A program made the position numbers and the translations under genes. Positions 16,382 to 27,611 of a stretch of 64,000 bases of DNA are shown piece after piece. The notes below the pieces were generated by a model. It ran no database searches. It was not told the origin of the DNA and saw only the letters and a program-made list of their open reading frames with translations. This DNA is from Brevibacterium sp. UMB1308A (GTDB taxonomy: Bacteria > Actinomycetota > Actinomycetes > Actinomycetales > Brevibacteriaceae): assembly GCF_030230605.1 (NCBI RefSeq), contig NZ_JASPDO010000008.1:1-64000 (forward strand), in the 5' to 3' direction. How positions within the stretch are numbered: the stretch's first letter is position 1; each line of letters starts with the position of its first letter.

Positions 16382-17843
16382 CCTCACGCTTGAACACACG
16401 ACGGTGATGGGCGACCCAAACCGTGAAATCACCAGCGTGGACAACGACTCCCGTACCACCCAGTCAGGTGGTCTGTACGCTGCCTTTCCAGGCGCTAACG
16501 TCCACGGTGCAAGCTTTGCCGGCCCGCTGGTTGACAAGGGCGTACGAGCGTTCCTCACGGACCCAGCAGGTGTGGAGATCATGCGCGAGGCACAGTTGGA
16601 CCTCACAGATCTGACAATCCTTGTCCACGAATTTCCGCGAGCAATCGCCGGGCATATTGCAGCCCAGGTATATGGCACGGGTGAGAGCCCAGCCATGTTC
16701 GGAGTGACAGGAACTAACGGCAAGACAACAACCACGTTCATTCTCGACGCATTTCTTCAAGCGCTGGGTCACACGACAGGTCTCATAGGCACCGTCGCTA
16801 CGGTGATCGCAGGTGACCGGGTCGACAGTGTGCGCACAACCCCAGAGGCTTCAGCGCTGCACCAACTGTTAGCTCGAATGCGGGACGCGGGCGTCGATAC
16901 GTGTTCGATGGAAGTGTCTTCTCACGCACTCAGCCAGCACCGGGTGGACGGGGTCCACTTTGATGTGGTGAGTTTCACGAACCTTTCGCAGGACCACCTG
17001 GATTATCACGGCACCATGGACGAGTACTTCAATGCGAAAGCCACCCTTTTTACTCCGGAGTTCGCCTCCCGCGGAGTAGTTGTCCTGGCGGACGACTGGG
17101 CTCGCAAACTCGTTTCGGTGTCTCAAATCCCAGTAGTGACCGTGTCGATGCACAGCGAGGACAAACCGGACTATCTGGTGGTTCAAGGCGACTCGTGGGA
17201 ACTCCACACGCCACAGGGCAACATTCCATTTACCCCCGTTCTGCCCGGCTTGTTCAACGTGACGAACACTGCGCTGGCTCTTTCGATGCTGTTGGAGTTC
17301 GGGGTTCAGTTTGACGCGGTCGCGTCGATTGCGAACGGGACCGAGGTCGTTGTTCCCGGGCGCATGGAGGTGGTGAACGCTGAGCACCCCCGGGCGATCA
17401 TTGACTACTCGCATACGCCGGATGCAATCGAAAAAGTTCTGGACCGGCTATCGGGCGACCCAGTTGTGGTTGTTGTGGGCGCTGGAGGCGATCGGGACTC
17501 AACGAAACGTGCAGCGATGGGTGAGGCTGCAGCGCGCGGCGCCGATGTTGTGATTGTCGCAGACGACAATCCGCGATCGGAGGATCCGGCCGCTATTAGG
17601 GCGCAGGTCTTGGCTGGTGCCCGCGGAGCAACTGACGCCCGTGCCCATACCGTTGAAGAGTGCGAGAACCGTGGCGTAGCGATCCGTCGAGCAGTTGAGC
17701 TCGCGGGCGCAAACGGGACTATTGTTGTTGCTGGGAAGGGGCATGAAACCGGTCAAGAAATCGCTGGTGAAGTGCTTCCTTTTAGCGACCGTGACCAGAC
17801 ACGCGAAGCCATTGAAGCTCATGTCCGTCATGAGAACCGGTAA
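16368..17843 (+). CDS. murE: UDP-MurNAc-tripeptide synthetase MurE
   Basis: ATP-dependent ligase of 491 aa adding the third, diamino, residue of the peptidoglycan stem. The P-loop GTNGKTTTT sits near residues 114-122, and SSHALSQHRVDG and HLDYHGTMDEYF follow. The amino-acid specificity loop reads DNPRSEDPA near 398. DNPR is the motif associated with meso-diaminopimelate in well-studied enzymes; lysine-type enzymes usually differ, but exceptions exist, so the diamino acid should be taken as likely meso-DAP only. The ATG lies inside the ftsI 3' end. Confidence 0.95.
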   Translation: MKIADLTLEHTTVMGDPNREITSVDNDSRTTQSGGLYAAFPGANVHGASFAGPLVDKGVRAFLTDPAGVEIMREAQLDLTDLTILVHEFPRAIAGHIAAQVYGTGESPAMFGVTGTNGKTTTTFILDAFLQALGHTTGLIGTVATVIAGDRVDSVRTTPEASALHQLLARMRDAGVDTCSMEVSSHALSQHRVDGVHFDVVSFTNLSQDHLDYHGTMDEYFNAKATLFTPEFASRGVVVLADDWARKLVSVSQIPVVTVSMHSEDKPDYLVVQGDSWELHTPQGNIPFTPVLPGLFNVTNTALALSMLLEFGVQFDAVASIANGTEVVVPGRMEVVNAEHPRAIIDYSHTPDAIEKVLDRLSGDPVVVVVGAGGDRDSTKRAAMGEAAARGADVVIVADDNPRSEDPAAIRAQVLAGARGATDARAHTVEECENRGVAIRRAVELAGANGTIVVAGKGHETGQEIAGEVLPFSDRDQTREAIEAHVRHENR

Positions 17844-17857
17844 AGTTCAGGAATGAT

Positions 17858-19303
17858 ATGAAGGAATTCACCGCACAGCAGATTGCTGACATCGTTGGGG
17901 GAGAGCTATATGGCATTGACCCCCAGACAACCCTGAGTGCCGGAGTTGAAACCGATTCCCGCGAGGTCTCTCCAGGCGATATTTTTGTCGCCCGTAGGGG
18001 AGAGACAACCAACGGAATCGAGTTCGCACCGTCTGCGATAGCTGCCGGAGCTGCTCTCGTGATTGCCGAGGCGGTCCCGACCGTTGGCGACGACACTCTT
18101 CCGTCGTGTGTCGTTACGGACGCCACGGTCGCCCTTGGGAAACTCGCATCGGCCAGTGTCGAGGCCTTGCGTGAAACCATGACTGTCATTGCGATCACCG
18201 GTTCCAGCGGAAAAACTTCAGTGAAAGACCTCGTGTCTGTTCTTTTGGCCGGTGAAGGTGAAACCGTCTACCCGCCTAACTCGTATAACAACGAAGTCGG
18301 TGTTCCACTGACAGCTTTGCGCGCCGGTGAAGAGACTCGTTTCCTTGTCCTTGAAATGGGTGCGCGGTCAATTGGAAACCTGGCATACCTCACATCGCTT
18401 ATCCGTCCTGATATTGCGGTTGAACTCAACGTCGGTGCAGCTCACTCGGGAGTGTTTGGCTCGATCGACAACACTGCGCGGGCTAAAGCAGAACTGGTTG
18501 AGTCGCTCCAGGAACCAGGGTGGGCGGTTCTCAATGCCGACGACCCGCGCGTCCGTGACATGCAGAACGTTCTCGCTCAAGGTGTTAACACCATGTGGTT
18601 CAGCGAAGGTGAACCAACCCACCCAGGCACAACAGTGTGGGCAAGCGATGTCACAACAGGAGCAACAGGCCGTTCATCGTTCGTTTTACACCTCCCAGGC
18701 GAAGAACCGGCACAGGTTGAGCTCTCCCTACTGGGACGGCACCATGTGTCAAACGCTTTAGCAGCAGCAACAGTTGCTCACCTGTGCGGAGTGACGGCAC
18801 GCTCAATCGTGACCACTCTTGCGACCGCAGGCGCTGCCAGCAGGTGGAGGATGGAACTCGTCGACTCGCCTAACGGCGTTACCGTTATCAACGATGCCTA
18901 TAACGCCAACCCGGACTCGATGCGCGCTGCCCTGATCACACTCGCGGAGATGGGGCGCGGCGATGACGAAAACCCACCTCGGCGCACGGTCGCGGTGTTG
19001 GGCGAAATGCTTGAGTTGGGCGACACGTCAATTGAAGAACACGACAAAATTGGAAGTCTTGTGGTGCGCTTGAACATTTCGCGCACGATCGCGGTGGGCG
19101 AAGGCGCACGTCCTATCTACCAGGCCGCTAACCTCGAAGGATCCTGGGGAAACGAAGCCACCTGGGTTGAAAACATCTCTGAAGCACGTGACCTTCTGCA
19201 GTCCGAACTTCAACCGGGAGACATCGTCCTCTTTAAGTCCTCACGCGATGCTGGACTGCGTTTCCTCGGTGATGAGATCGCCGGAGTTTCGGGGGCCCAG
19301 TGA
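17858..19303 (+). CDS. murF: UDP-MurNAc-tripeptide:D-Ala-D-Ala ligase MurF
   Basis: Cytoplasmic ligase of 481 aa that completes the UDP-MurNAc-pentapeptide. The N-terminal substrate domain has [15 protein letters not shown]. The P-loop [12 protein letters not shown] is near residue 110, with the serine-for-asparagine form normal in MurF, followed by [15 protein letters not shown] and [16 protein letters not shown] near 340. The start ATG is 14 bases after murE, and the end overlaps mraY by four bases (GTGA). Confidence 0.96.
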   Translation: MKEFTAQQIADIVGGELYGIDPQTTLSAGVETDSREVSPGDIFVARRGETTNGIEFAPSAIAAGAALVIAEAVPTVGDDTLPSCVVTDATVALGKLASASVEALRETMTVIAITGSSGKTSVKDLVSVLLAGEGETVYPPNSYNNEVGVPLTALRAGEETRFLVLEMGARSIGNLAYLTSLIRPDIAVELNVGAAHSGVFGSIDNTARAKAELVESLQEPGWAVLNADDPRVRDMQNVLAQGVNTMWFSEGEPTHPGTTVWASDVTTGATGRSSFVLHLPGEEPAQVELSLLGRHHVSNALAAATVAHLCGVTARSIVTTLATAGAASRWRMELVDSPNGVTVINDAYNANPDSMRAALITLAEMGRGDDENPPRRTVAVLGEMLELGDTSIEEHDKIGSLVVRLNISRTIAVGEGARPIYQAANLEGSWGNEATWVENISEARDLLQSELQPGDIVLFKSSRDAGLRFLGDEIAGVSGAQ

Positions 19304-20391
19304 TTGCCGTACTCCTCGCAGCATGTATTGCGCTTGTCCTGACACTCGTGGGAACACCACTTTTTATCCGTGTGCTTGTCAAACGCGGATATGGGCAGTT
19401 CGTTCGCGATGACGGACCCGCATCCCACGCAACCAAACGAGGCACCCCCACCATGGGTGGTGTTGTCATTCTCTTGTCAGCAGTTGTCGCCTACTTCTTG
19501 GCGCACTTGTTCACAAGTTCCAGCCCCACTCCGTCAGGCCTTTTGGTGCTGTGGTTGACCGTAGGCCTGGGAATCGTTGGACTTTTGGATGACTACATCA
19601 AGGTGTCGAAGCAACGGTCACTGGGTCTACGCCCTGCGGGCAAGCTCATTGGCCAAGGTTTTGTCGGTGTATCGTTCGCGGTTCTCGCACTCCTGTTTCC
19701 GAATGAGCACGGGCGCACTCCGGCGTCAACAAAGATTTCGTTTCTGCGTGACATTGACGCCCTAGACCTCGCTTTTTGGGGAACAGTCGTGGGAATGGTC
19801 CTGTTTGTTGTGTGGGCCAACCTCATCATCACTGCCGCTTCGAATGCAGTAAACCTCACTGACGGTTTGGACGGACTCGCATCGGGTGCCGCCGCAGTGG
19901 TGTTCGCCGGATACGTCATCATTACGTCCTGGCAGTCGATCCAAAACTGTGATCTCATGACCACTGCGCGCGCGGGGTGTTACATTGTGCGTGACCCACG
20001 CGATTTGGCGATCGTCGCCGCGGCAATGGGTGCTGCGTGTATTGGGTTCTTGTGGTGGAACGCTTCACCAGCCAAGATTTTTATGGGCGACACCGGTTCG
20101 CTAGGCATTGGCGGAGCGATCGGTGGGCTCGCGATGATGTCGCGCACCGAACTTCTGCTGGTTGTTTTGGGTGGCCTGTTCGTCATTATTACCCTGTCCG
20201 TGATTATCCAGGTGACGTCGTTCAAGCTCACCGGAAAACGGGTGTTCCGCATGGCTCCGCTTCAGCACCACTTTGAGCTTAAAGGGTGGGGCGAAGTGAC
20301 GATTGTGATCCGTTTCTGGATCGTGGCCCTCATTGGTGTAGTTATCGCTGTCGCCCTGTTCTACGCCGAGTGGGTGTCGTACCTTGCCTGA
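19300..20391 (+). CDS. mraY: Phospho-MurNAc-pentapeptide translocase MraY
   Basis: Polytopic membrane enzyme of 363 aa with about ten helices that transfers phospho-MurNAc-pentapeptide to undecaprenyl phosphate to make lipid I. Diagnostic motifs are GTPTMGG near residue 47, [13 protein letters not shown] [24 protein letters not shown] near 187, [10 protein letters not shown] near 264 and [13 protein letters not shown] near 322. It starts with GTG overlapping the murF stop, and its stop lies inside the murD start region. Confidence 0.96.
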   Translation: MIAVLLAACIALVLTLVGTPLFIRVLVKRGYGQFVRDDGPASHATKRGTPTMGGVVILLSAVVAYFLAHLFTSSSPTPSGLLVLWLTVGLGIVGLLDDYIKVSKQRSLGLRPAGKLIGQGFVGVSFAVLALLFPNEHGRTPASTKISFLRDIDALDLAFWGTVVGMVLFVVWANLIITAASNAVNLTDGLDGLASGAAAVVFAGYVIITSWQSIQNCDLMTTARAGCYIVRDPRDLAIVAAAMGAACIGFLWWNASPAKIFMGDTGSLGIGGAIGGLAMMSRTELLLVVLGGLFVIITLSVIIQVTSFKLTGKRVFRMAPLQHHFELKGWGEVTIVIRFWIVALIGVVIAVALFYAEWVSYLA

Positions 20392-21889
20392 TGTTCTGGT
20401 ACCCGGTGCGACCCCGGTGGAATACCCACTCGCCGACAAGATCCCTGATCAGATTGTTGGCCCGGCGTCGCCCTTAGACGGCCTCACGATCGTGGTCACT
20501 GGTTTGGGTGTTTCGGGATTCCCCATGGCCGTGCACCTGGCTGAACGCGGGGCCCATGTCATTTGTGTCGACGGTGACACACAGATCGACCGAAGCGAAC
20601 ACGAGAAGATTCTGCGCGTGTTTGACGTGGACATTCGTCGTGGCCCCGAACACGTCACGGAGCTTCCCACGGCCCCCGACGGTTCGCTTCCTGATTTGGT
20701 ATGCACGTCCCAAGGGTGGCGTCCAGACCAGCCGCTTTTTGTTGATGCTCAAGCTAAGGGCGTGCCGGTTATTGGGGAAGTGGAACTGGCGTGGCGCGTA
20801 CGTGGAACGAACGCCGCACCGTGGTTGGTAGTCACCGGAACGAACGGAAAAACCACGGCCACCTCAATGCTCGCGTCGATGTTTCAGGCCGCGGGCGTGA
20901 ACGCTGTCGCGTGTGGCAATATCGGTTCGCCGCTCCTCGAAGCCGTTCTGGACCCGGCCGCTGAAATACTTGCGATCGAACTGGCAAGTTTCCAACTGCA
21001 CTGGCAGTTCTCGATGTGCGCGCACTCTGCTGTCGTGCTCAACCTGGCTCCCGACCACGTGGACTGGCACGGTTCCTATGAGAACTACGTCGCCGATAAG
21101 GCGCGGGTGTACTCGAATGTGATGAAGGCCTGTGTGTACAACCGCGAAGACGTTGCTACGCGTAAGTTGGTTGAGGACGCCGAGGTGGTCGCTGGCGCAC
21201 GTGCGGTCGGTTTTGGTTTGGGTGTTCCAGGGCCAGGTGAGTTTGGCCTGGTAGAAGACGTTTTGGTGGACCGTGCCTTTGCACCTAATCGTTATTCGAG
21301 CGCGTTGGAACTCGCCAGCCTGGATGATGTTGCGAAAGCAGCTGGAACCACGTCTGCTCCAGACCACTACGTCATGAACGCGCTCGCTGCGGCCGCGCTT
21401 GCCCGCAGTATCGATCTCCCGCCGATTGCGGTGCGTGATGGCCTGCGGTCCTTCGCTCCGGGTGACCACCGTATGCGGGTTGTGCGCACGCTTGACGACA
21501 TCACGTGGGTGAATGATTCAAAAGCCACGAACCCGCACGCTGCTTCTGCCGCACTGGGATCCTTTGACCCAATTGTGTGGATCGCTGGTGGTCTGCCGAA
21601 GGGCGCGGACTACCACGACATCGTTGAAGGTTTTAAAGACCGTCTCCGGTCAGTAGTCGTCATCGGTGAAGACGATTCGGCGCTGAGCAGTGCTTTGGAA
21701 GCGTCACACGTTGACACGATCCGCATTGAACCAGGTCCGCACGTTATGCAACGTGCTGTGAACGCCGCCCGCGAGCTGGCTCAGCCAGGTGACACCGTTC
21801 TGTTGAGCCCAGCGGCTGCCAGCATGGACCAGTTCACCAACTACATTGAGCGCGGGGACGCTTTTGAGCAGGCAGTAAGCGAGCTGTAA
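20384..21889 (+). CDS. murD: UDP-N-acetylmuramoyl-L-alanine:D-glutamate ligase MurD
   Basis: Ligase of 501 aa adding D-glutamate to UDP-MurNAc-L-Ala. An N-terminal Rossmann-like domain reads [16 protein letters not shown], the P-loop [13 protein letters not shown] is near residue 150, [13 protein letters not shown] follows and the C-terminal domain has [14 protein letters not shown] take the TTG at 20384, eight bases inside mraY, because the next in-frame start is a GTG eleven codons later; the first 30 residues are not conserved, so the exact start is uncertain. Confidence 0.93.
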   Translation: MPDVLVPGATPVEYPLADKIPDQIVGPASPLDGLTIVVTGLGVSGFPMAVHLAERGAHVICVDGDTQIDRSEHEKILRVFDVDIRRGPEHVTELPTAPDGSLPDLVCTSQGWRPDQPLFVDAQAKGVPVIGEVELAWRVRGTNAAPWLVVTGTNGKTTATSMLASMFQAAGVNAVACGNIGSPLLEAVLDPAAEILAIELASFQLHWQFSMCAHSAVVLNLAPDHVDWHGSYENYVADKARVYSNVMKACVYNREDVATRKLVEDAEVVAGARAVGFGLGVPGPGEFGLVEDVLVDRAFAPNRYSSALELASLDDVAKAAGTTSAPDHYVMNALAAAALARSIDLPPIAVRDGLRSFAPGDHRMRVVRTLDDITWVNDSKATNPHAASAALGSFDPIVWIAGGLPKGADYHDIVEGFKDRLRSVVVIGEDDSALSSALEASHVDTIRIEPGPHVMQRAVNAARELAQPGDTVLLSPAAASMDQFTNYIERGDAFEQAVSEL

Positions 21890-21891
21890 AC

Positions 21892-23148
21892 GTGGCAAGC
21901 CAGGCAGTCGAGAACACGTCACGTGTGCGACGTTGGGCGCAGCAGTGGAAAGAACTGTTGGACGCTCCGGTCGCCACTTACCACATTGTGTTGTGGAGTG
22001 TCGTGATTCTGACGTCGTTTGGTCTCATCATGGTGCTCTCTGCCTCGTCCATCACGTCATATGCGGGTGGTGAAGGCAGTCCCTTTACTGTTTTTATGAG
22101 GCAGGCTCTCTTCGCAGTGGTTGGACTGATCGTCATGTTCATCGTTGCGCGCTTCAAAGTTGAGACGTGGAAGAAACTGGCTCCTGTGCTTCTTATTGGA
22201 GGCCTTGCCTTGCAGGTACTGCCACTGACCCCTCTTGGCGTGGAGGTCAACGGGAACCGGTCGTGGTTTTCTGTAGGTGGTGGATTCCGCGTTCAGCCAG
22301 CAGAGTTCGTTAAAATTGCTCTGTCGTTGTACATCGGCCGTTTTATGGCGTCGAAAATCAAAGAGCTTTCATCTTTCACCGTCGTCATCCCCGTCCTCGC
22401 CGCCACCAGCCTGTCTATCGGGCTTGTGATCGCTGGGCACGACCTCGGGACCGGACTTGTCCTTATCGCTGTTGCCCTTGGTGCGCTCTTTGTGGGTGGG
22501 TTGCCGTGGAAGTGGCTTTTGACGCTCGCGGGTGCTGCAGCTGGTGGCGTGGCGGTGCTCGTTTTGACGAACGCCAACCGTTTGGCCCGTATTCAAGCAC
22601 TTTTCACGGGGCACTCATCTGATGTCTCAGACCCTCTTGGGCAGCATTGGCAGTCCAACCATGGCCTGTACGCGTTGGCGTCCGGTGGATGGCTGGGAGT
22701 TGGCCTTGGGGGTAGCCGGGAAAAGTGGGCGTGGCTGCCAGAAGCTCACAATGACTTCATCTTCGCGATTATCGGCGAAGAGTTAGGACTCGTTGGCACT
22801 CTTGCAGTGGTTGTCCTGTTTGGGCTTCTGAGCTACGGAGTCGTGCGCGTCATCATGCGTTCCCAAGACCGGTTTGTGCAAACAGTTTCTGCGGGGCTTT
22901 TGGCGTGGCTGGCTGGCCAAGCGTTTATTAACATCGCGGTTGTGACAGGCCTTTTACCTGTTATTGGTGTTCCGTTGCCGTTTGTGTCCTACGGTGGTTC
23001 ATCACTGGTTGCGACACTGTTGGGTGCGGGTGTTTTGTTGTCTTTTGCACGGTCTGAGCCTGGTGCGTCTGAGGCGCTGGCGTCGCGTGGTTTTCACGTG
23101 CGGAGTGCGTTGCTGGGCCGAATGTCAAGAAAGAGTAAGAATGGTTAA
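21892..23148 (+). CDS. ftsW: Septal peptidoglycan glycosyltransferase FtsW (SEDS family)
   Basis: SEDS-family lipid II polymerase of 418 aa with about ten membrane helices after a polar N-terminus of about 25 residues. Motifs include NGNRSWFSVGG (near 120), FVKIALSLY, GHDLGTGLV, WLGVGLGGSREKWAWLPEAHNDFIF and GLLPVIGVPLPFVSYGGSS near the end. It works as a pair with FtsI encoded upstream. The GTG start is two bases after the murD stop, and murG begins inside its 3' end. Confidence 0.95.
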   Translation: MASQAVENTSRVRRWAQQWKELLDAPVATYHIVLWSVVILTSFGLIMVLSASSITSYAGGEGSPFTVFMRQALFAVVGLIVMFIVARFKVETWKKLAPVLLIGGLALQVLPLTPLGVEVNGNRSWFSVGGGFRVQPAEFVKIALSLYIGRFMASKIKELSSFTVVIPVLAATSLSIGLVIAGHDLGTGLVLIAVALGALFVGGLPWKWLLTLAGAAAGGVAVLVLTNANRLARIQALFTGHSSDVSDPLGQHWQSNHGLYALASGGWLGVGLGGSREKWAWLPEAHNDFIFAIIGEELGLVGTLAVVVLFGLLSYGVVRVIMRSQDRFVQTVSAGLLAWLAGQAFINIAVVTGLLPVIGVPLPFVSYGGSSLVATLLGAGVLLSFARSEPGASEALASRGFHVRSALLGRMSRKSKNG

Positions 23149-24295
23149 CGTTCTTTTTGCTGGGGGTGGGACAACGGGGCACGTGGCTCCAATGCTCGCC
23201 ATTGTGCGCGACTTTAAGTTCCAAGATCCGGACGGTCAGGTGACGATCCTGGGAACCGAAGAAGGGCTGGAGAGCCGGCTGGTTCCGCAGGCTGGTTATG
23301 AGCTCAACACGATCGAAAAGGTGCCCTTTCCCCGTTCGATCAACGCTTCGACAGTGAAGTTTCCGGGGCGTTTGTTACGTACAGTTTCACGCACCAAGGA
23401 CCTGATCAAGAAAAACAACGTTGACGTTGTTGTGGGTGTTGGTGGGTACGTGTCCACACCCGCGTACTTGGCGGCTAAATCCCTGCGGGTGCCCATTGTG
23501 ATCCACGAGGGCAATGCGGTTCCCGGGCTTGCGAACAAACTGGGGGCGCGTTTCACCAAGCACGTCGGTTACACATTCGCGTCCACCCCGTTGAAGGGGA
23601 AGCATGTGGGGATGCCCATGCGTCGCGAAATTGCCCAGATCAACCGCAAAGATCCGCTGACCCGGTACCAAGCGATGCAGAAGCTTGGCTTGGACGCGTC
23701 ACTGGCGACCGTGATTGTCACGGGTGGTTCCAGCGGAGCCCAGGCCATTAATGACGCTTTCTGTGACGCGGTAGATGAAATCCAGCGCACAGGTGTGCAG
23801 GTGCTTCACATCACGGGTGTAGGGAAGGCTGACAAGATCCGAGAGGCCACGGCTGATCTGCGCAACTACCACGTGACCGAATACGTTGACGGCATGGAAA
23901 CGGTGTATTCGGCTGCAGACCTGTTGATTTGTCGCGCCGGCGCAGGGACCGTCGCCGAGGTGACCGTCGCCCAGGTGCCCGCCCTGTATGTTCCGCTGGC
24001 GATCGGCAACGGCGAGCAAGTGAAGAATGCGCACGACCCGGTTACCGCGGGAGGTGCCCTCATGGTGGACAATGCCGCGTTTAGTGCAACGACGATTAAA
24101 AACACAGTCATTCCATTGGCTAAAGATCCACACCGTTTGCGCAACATGACCAAACGTTTGAAGGAGCTTAAGTTCCCGGCAACTGCGGACCGCGACATGA
24201 CGCGCATGATTTTTGAGGCGGCGAACGTCCCATATCCAGGCCGGGCGTACCCGTATGAACTGATGACCCGTGACGAACGAGAGGACCTGACGTGA
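23141..24295 (+). CDS. murG: UDP-GlcNAc:lipid I transferase MurG
   Basis: GT28 glycosyltransferase of 384 aa that converts lipid I to lipid II at the inner membrane face. The N-terminal glycine loop is FAGGGTTGHVAPML, an acceptor-side segment reads GVGGYVSTPAYLAAK, and the donor-binding part has VTGGSSGAQAIND and CRAGAGTVAEV. The correct start is the ATG at 23141, eight bases inside ftsW; the longer frame upstream is an artefact of reading ftsW out of frame. Ends in a GTGA overlap with murC. Confidence 0.96.
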   Translation: MVNVLFAGGGTTGHVAPMLAIVRDFKFQDPDGQVTILGTEEGLESRLVPQAGYELNTIEKVPFPRSINASTVKFPGRLLRTVSRTKDLIKKNNVDVVVGVGGYVSTPAYLAAKSLRVPIVIHEGNAVPGLANKLGARFTKHVGYTFASTPLKGKHVGMPMRREIAQINRKDPLTRYQAMQKLGLDASLATVIVTGGSSGAQAINDAFCDAVDEIQRTGVQVLHITGVGKADKIREATADLRNYHVTEYVDGMETVYSAADLLICRAGAGTVAEVTVAQVPALYVPLAIGNGEQVKNAHDPVTAGGALMVDNAAFSATTIKNTVIPLAKDPHRLRNMTKRLKELKFPATADRDMTRMIFEAANVPYPGRAYPYELMTRDEREDLT

Positions 24296-25650
24296 GCACG
24301 TACCACTTTATTGGGATCGGGGGAGCCGGCATGTCCGGTATTGCCCGTATCATGCTCAGCCGGGGTTACACCGTGACTGGTTCTGATGCAAAAGAGTCTT
24401 CGGTAGTTGAAGCTCTGCGCGCTCACGGCGCTCACGTGTTCATTGGGCACGACGGCTCACACGTCGAAGGGGCGGACACGGTGGTTGTGTCTTCTGCTAT
24501 TCGACCCACGAACCCTGAGATCGTCCGTGCTGAAGAACTGGGCATTCCAGTCATTCACCGCTCAGATGCTCTTGCCACCCTCATGGAGGGAAAGCGGACC
24601 ATCGCGATCGCTGGGACACACGGAAAAACTACTACCACCTCGATGACCACTGTGGCTTTGCAAGCGGCCGGAAAGGACCCGTCCTTTGCTATTGGTGGTC
24701 AGCTTTCAAAGACTGGGACTAACGCGCACGCTGGATCAGGTGACGTGTTTATCGCTGAGGCTGATGAGTCTGACGGCTCGTTTTTGAAGTACCGTCCCGA
24801 AGTCGGAGTCATTACGAACGCAGAAGCCGACCACCTAGACCACTATGGGAGTTGGGAACGAGTGCGAGAAGCGTTCGTCGAGTTTAGTTCCCATGTCGGC
24901 AACGTGGGCGGGACGCTCATCGTGTGTGCAGATGACGAGGGCGCAGCATCGATTGGGCGTGAGGCTCGCGAGCAGGGAACCAACGTGATCCTTTATGGCG
25001 AGAGTGACATTGCTGACGCGCGTGTGAATGCGTCCACCCACGGACAAGGGGTCAGTGTCTCGATCGCTTTTGAAGGTCAGGAGTACGCTTTCGACATCGC
25101 GCTTCCGGGAACGTACAACGCATTAAACGCGACAGCAGCGTTTTTAAGTGCACACGCGGTAGGTGGGGACCCTCAAGGAATTATTCAAGGCCTGGAGAGT
25201 TTCACCGGGACCCGTCGCCGTTTTGAACTTCGTGGAACAGAAAAGGGAGTGCGCGTATATGACGACTACGCCCACCACCCCACAGAAGTGACGGCTTTGC
25301 TGACGGCAGCGAACAAAGTGGTCGACCCATCGAATAAAGTGCACGTTATTTTTCAACCGCACTTGTTTAGCCGCACCAAGAACTTCTACCGGGAGTTCGC
25401 GCGCGCGTTGAGCCTGGCAGATGACGTTATTGTTTTGGATGTTTTTCCTGCGCGCGAAGACCCGATTCCTGGCGTGACCGGCGAACTGATTGCACGTGAA
25501 GTTACGAGCGACGTCACGTATGTTCCCGCATTCTCTGACGCAGTCCCCACAGTTATTGAGCGGGTGAAACCCGGCGATATCGTACTCACGGTGGGCGCTG
25601 GTGATGTCACGATTCTGGGGCCCGAGTTGCTGGGAGCGCTCGCACAGTGA
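24292..25650 (+). CDS. murC: UDP-N-acetylmuramate:L-alanine ligase MurC
   Basis: Ligase of 452 aa for the first stem amino acid. The N-terminal nucleotide-sugar domain has FIGIGGAGMSGIARIM, the P-loop AGTHGKTTTTSM is near residues 106-117, with EADESDGSFLKY, NAEADHLDHYG and VYDDYAHHPTEV following in the family order. The GTG start overlaps murG and the stop overlaps ftsQ, each by four bases. Confidence 0.96.
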   Translation: MSTYHFIGIGGAGMSGIARIMLSRGYTVTGSDAKESSVVEALRAHGAHVFIGHDGSHVEGADTVVVSSAIRPTNPEIVRAEELGIPVIHRSDALATLMEGKRTIAIAGTHGKTTTTSMTTVALQAAGKDPSFAIGGQLSKTGTNAHAGSGDVFIAEADESDGSFLKYRPEVGVITNAEADHLDHYGSWERVREAFVEFSSHVGNVGGTLIVCADDEGAASIGREAREQGTNVILYGESDIADARVNASTHGQGVSVSIAFEGQEYAFDIALPGTYNALNATAAFLSAHAVGGDPQGIIQGLESFTGTRRRFELRGTEKGVRVYDDYAHHPTEVTALLTAANKVVDPSNKVHVIFQPHLFSRTKNFYREFARALSLADDVIVLDVFPAREDPIPGVTGELIAREVTSDVTYVPAFSDAVPTVIERVKPGDIVLTVGAGDVTILGPELLGALAQ

Positions 25651-26336
25651 CCACCATCCCGGTGATTGGGAAGAAGCGCGGGATCCACACTGCCGTAAAA
25701 GTGGGTATCGGAGTAGTTGCAGGACTCGTGCTCATTGTCTGCCTCATGTTCTTCACACCCATCATGGGTCTCAAAGACGTGAGTGTCGAAACCGGTGATT
25801 TGACCCCAGGAGATGAGGTGCGCGCTTTTGTGCTCGAACAAGAAACAGGGCGGCCACTTCCCAGAATTTCGATGACGGGACTTTCGCGCGATATCCGGGA
25901 GAAATTCACCAAGTCTGAATATGTCAGTGTGAGGTGGTCCGGTATCAACACTTTGCACGTCACGGTCACGGATAAAGAACCCGTCGCTGCGTACAAAACC
26001 AGCAAAGGTTGGGTGAGGTACTCATCGCATGGCGAAGAGATCGATGTGGTCCAAGATGACCCCGATCTGGTCAACATTCGCGGTGGAAGCCCAGGTGCAA
26101 TTGAACAGGCCCTTATCGTGGTCCAACATGTGCCGGACCTTTCGCGTGTCGAATCCGTCGAAGCGCAAAAGGAAGATGACATCACTGTGGTGGTGTCGCA
26201 CGAAGAGTCGACTCGCCAAATCCGAGTGGGGGACTCCAGCAATATCGAAAAGAAGTTTGACGTTGCCTTTAAACTCCTCGAACACTCGAAAGAGTACGTC
26301 GACGTTTCTACCCCAGATACTCCCGTTGCGCGCTAA
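25647..26336 (+). CDS. ftsQ: Cell division protein FtsQ
   Basis: Bitopic protein of 229 aa: basic cytoplasmic start (KKRG), one helix (about residues 15-38), then a POTRA domain beginning LKDVSVETGDLTPGDEVRAF and a beta domain with VRWSGINTLHVTVTDKEPVA. FtsQ links FtsL and its partner to the divisome. It is short for an actinobacterial FtsQ because the cytoplasmic region is only about 14 residues. GTG start overlapping murC. A 121-base gap follows before ftsZ, the largest in the central operon, and may hold a separate ftsZ promoter. Confidence 0.9.
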   Translation: MTTIPVIGKKRGIHTAVKVGIGVVAGLVLIVCLMFFTPIMGLKDVSVETGDLTPGDEVRAFVLEQETGRPLPRISMTGLSRDIREKFTKSEYVSVRWSGINTLHVTVTDKEPVAAYKTSKGWVRYSSHGEEIDVVQDDPDLVNIRGGSPGAIEQALIVVQHVPDLSRVESVEAQKEDDITVVVSHEESTRQIRVGDSSNIEKKFDVAFKLLEHSKEYVDVSTPDTPVAR

Positions 26337-26457
26337 AGTTGAATCCAGATCCACACGGCTTGAACGACACACCGGGGCGGTAGTTGCGCGAGCCCGTGAG
26401 TGGCAATAGCGTCAAGACAAAGACACCTGTCCCTTAAGCGTCGAAAGAGGAACCGAC

Positions 26458-27609
26458 TTGGCTGAATACCCTCAATCCGGAGCAGACATCAAGGTCGCCG
26501 GAACCGGTGGCGGTGGTGTTAACGCTGTACAGCGCATGATCGACGTGGGCCTCCGCGGTGTCGAATTCATCGCGATCAACACTGACGCCCAAGCGCTCGT
26601 GCTGTCAGAAGCTGACACCAAACTCGAAATTGGTCGCGAACTTACTCGCGGCCTCGGAGCCGGCGCCGACCCTGAGATCGGGCGCAAAGCAGCTGAAGAC
26701 TCCGAAGAAGCAATCCAGGAAGCACTCGAAGGCGCCGACATGGTGTTCGTCACCGCCGGTGAAGGTGGAGGAACAGGAACCGGTGCGGCTCCAGTTGTTG
26801 CTCGTATCGCACGTTCGCTGGGTGCGTTGACGATCGGTGTTGTTACTCGCCCCTTCACGTTTGAAGGACGTCGCCGTTCAGCGCAGGCAGAAGCCGGAAT
26901 CGAAGCGCTTCGAAAAGAAGTCGACACGCTGATCGTCATTCCGAACGACCGCCTTCTCACGATTTCTGACCGCAACGTTTCAGTCGTCGAAGCGTTCAAA
27001 TCGGCTGACGAAGTTCTGCGCTCCGGTGTTCAGGGCATCACCGACCTGATCTCCACCCCAGGCATGATCAACCTGGACTTCGCAGACGTGAAGTCAGTCA
27101 TGCAAGACGCAGGAACCGCCCTGATGGGAATCGGTTCAGCAGTTGGTGAAGACCGTGCCGTCAAGGCAGCCGAAGCGGCCATTGCTTCACCGCTTCTGGA
27201 AGCCAGCATCGAAGGTGCGCACGGAGTCCTCCTTTCCATCCAGGGTGGCACCGACCTCGGCCTGTTCGAAGTCAACGAAGCTGCCCGCCTAGTGCAGGAA
27301 GCTGCCCACCCGGAAGCCAACATTATTTTCGGTACGGTTATCGACTCCAACCTGGGCGACGAATGCCGCATCACCGTGATCGCTGCAGGCTTCGACGTCC
27401 CAGTGAGCGAAACTCAGGCGGCAGCCCCGGCGGTTGCGTCGCAGGAGGCGACTCCTGCTTCGGAGGCCCCTGCTGAGGAAGCGGAAGAGCGCCCAGCTCC
27501 CGCTCAGCCAGAGGCCCCTGCCGAGGCGCCTCCAGTTCTGGAGTCCCTTCCGGAAGAACGCACCAAGAGCTTCGATAACAACATCGAGATTCCCGACTTC
27601 CTGAAGTAA
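26458..27609 (+). CDS. ftsZ: Cell division GTPase FtsZ
   Basis: Tubulin-like GTPase of 383 aa forming the Z ring. GTP-binding features include [14 protein letters not shown] near residue 15, the tubulin signature [12 protein letters not shown] near 100 and the T7-loop region [11 protein letters not shown] near 200. A linker of about 60 residues rich in Ala, Pro and Glu leads to the conserved C-terminal peptide IEIPDFLK, which binds SepF and other partners. The start is TTG at 26458 behind GAAAGAGGA; no ATG or GTG lies nearby in frame. Confidence 0.97.
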   Translation: MAEYPQSGADIKVAGTGGGGVNAVQRMIDVGLRGVEFIAINTDAQALVLSEADTKLEIGRELTRGLGAGADPEIGRKAAEDSEEAIQEALEGADMVFVTAGEGGGTGTGAAPVVARIARSLGALTIGVVTRPFTFEGRRRSAQAEAGIEALRKEVDTLIVIPNDRLLTISDRNVSVVEAFKSADEVLRSGVQGITDLISTPGMINLDFADVKSVMQDAGTALMGIGSAVGEDRAVKAAEAAIASPLLEASIEGAHGVLLSIQGGTDLGLFEVNEAARLVQEAAHPEANIIFGTVIDSNLGDECRITVIAAGFDVPVSETQAAAPAVASQEATPASEAPAEEAEERPAPAQPEAPAEAPPVLESLPEERTKSFDNNIEIPDFLK

Positions 27610-27611
27610 TC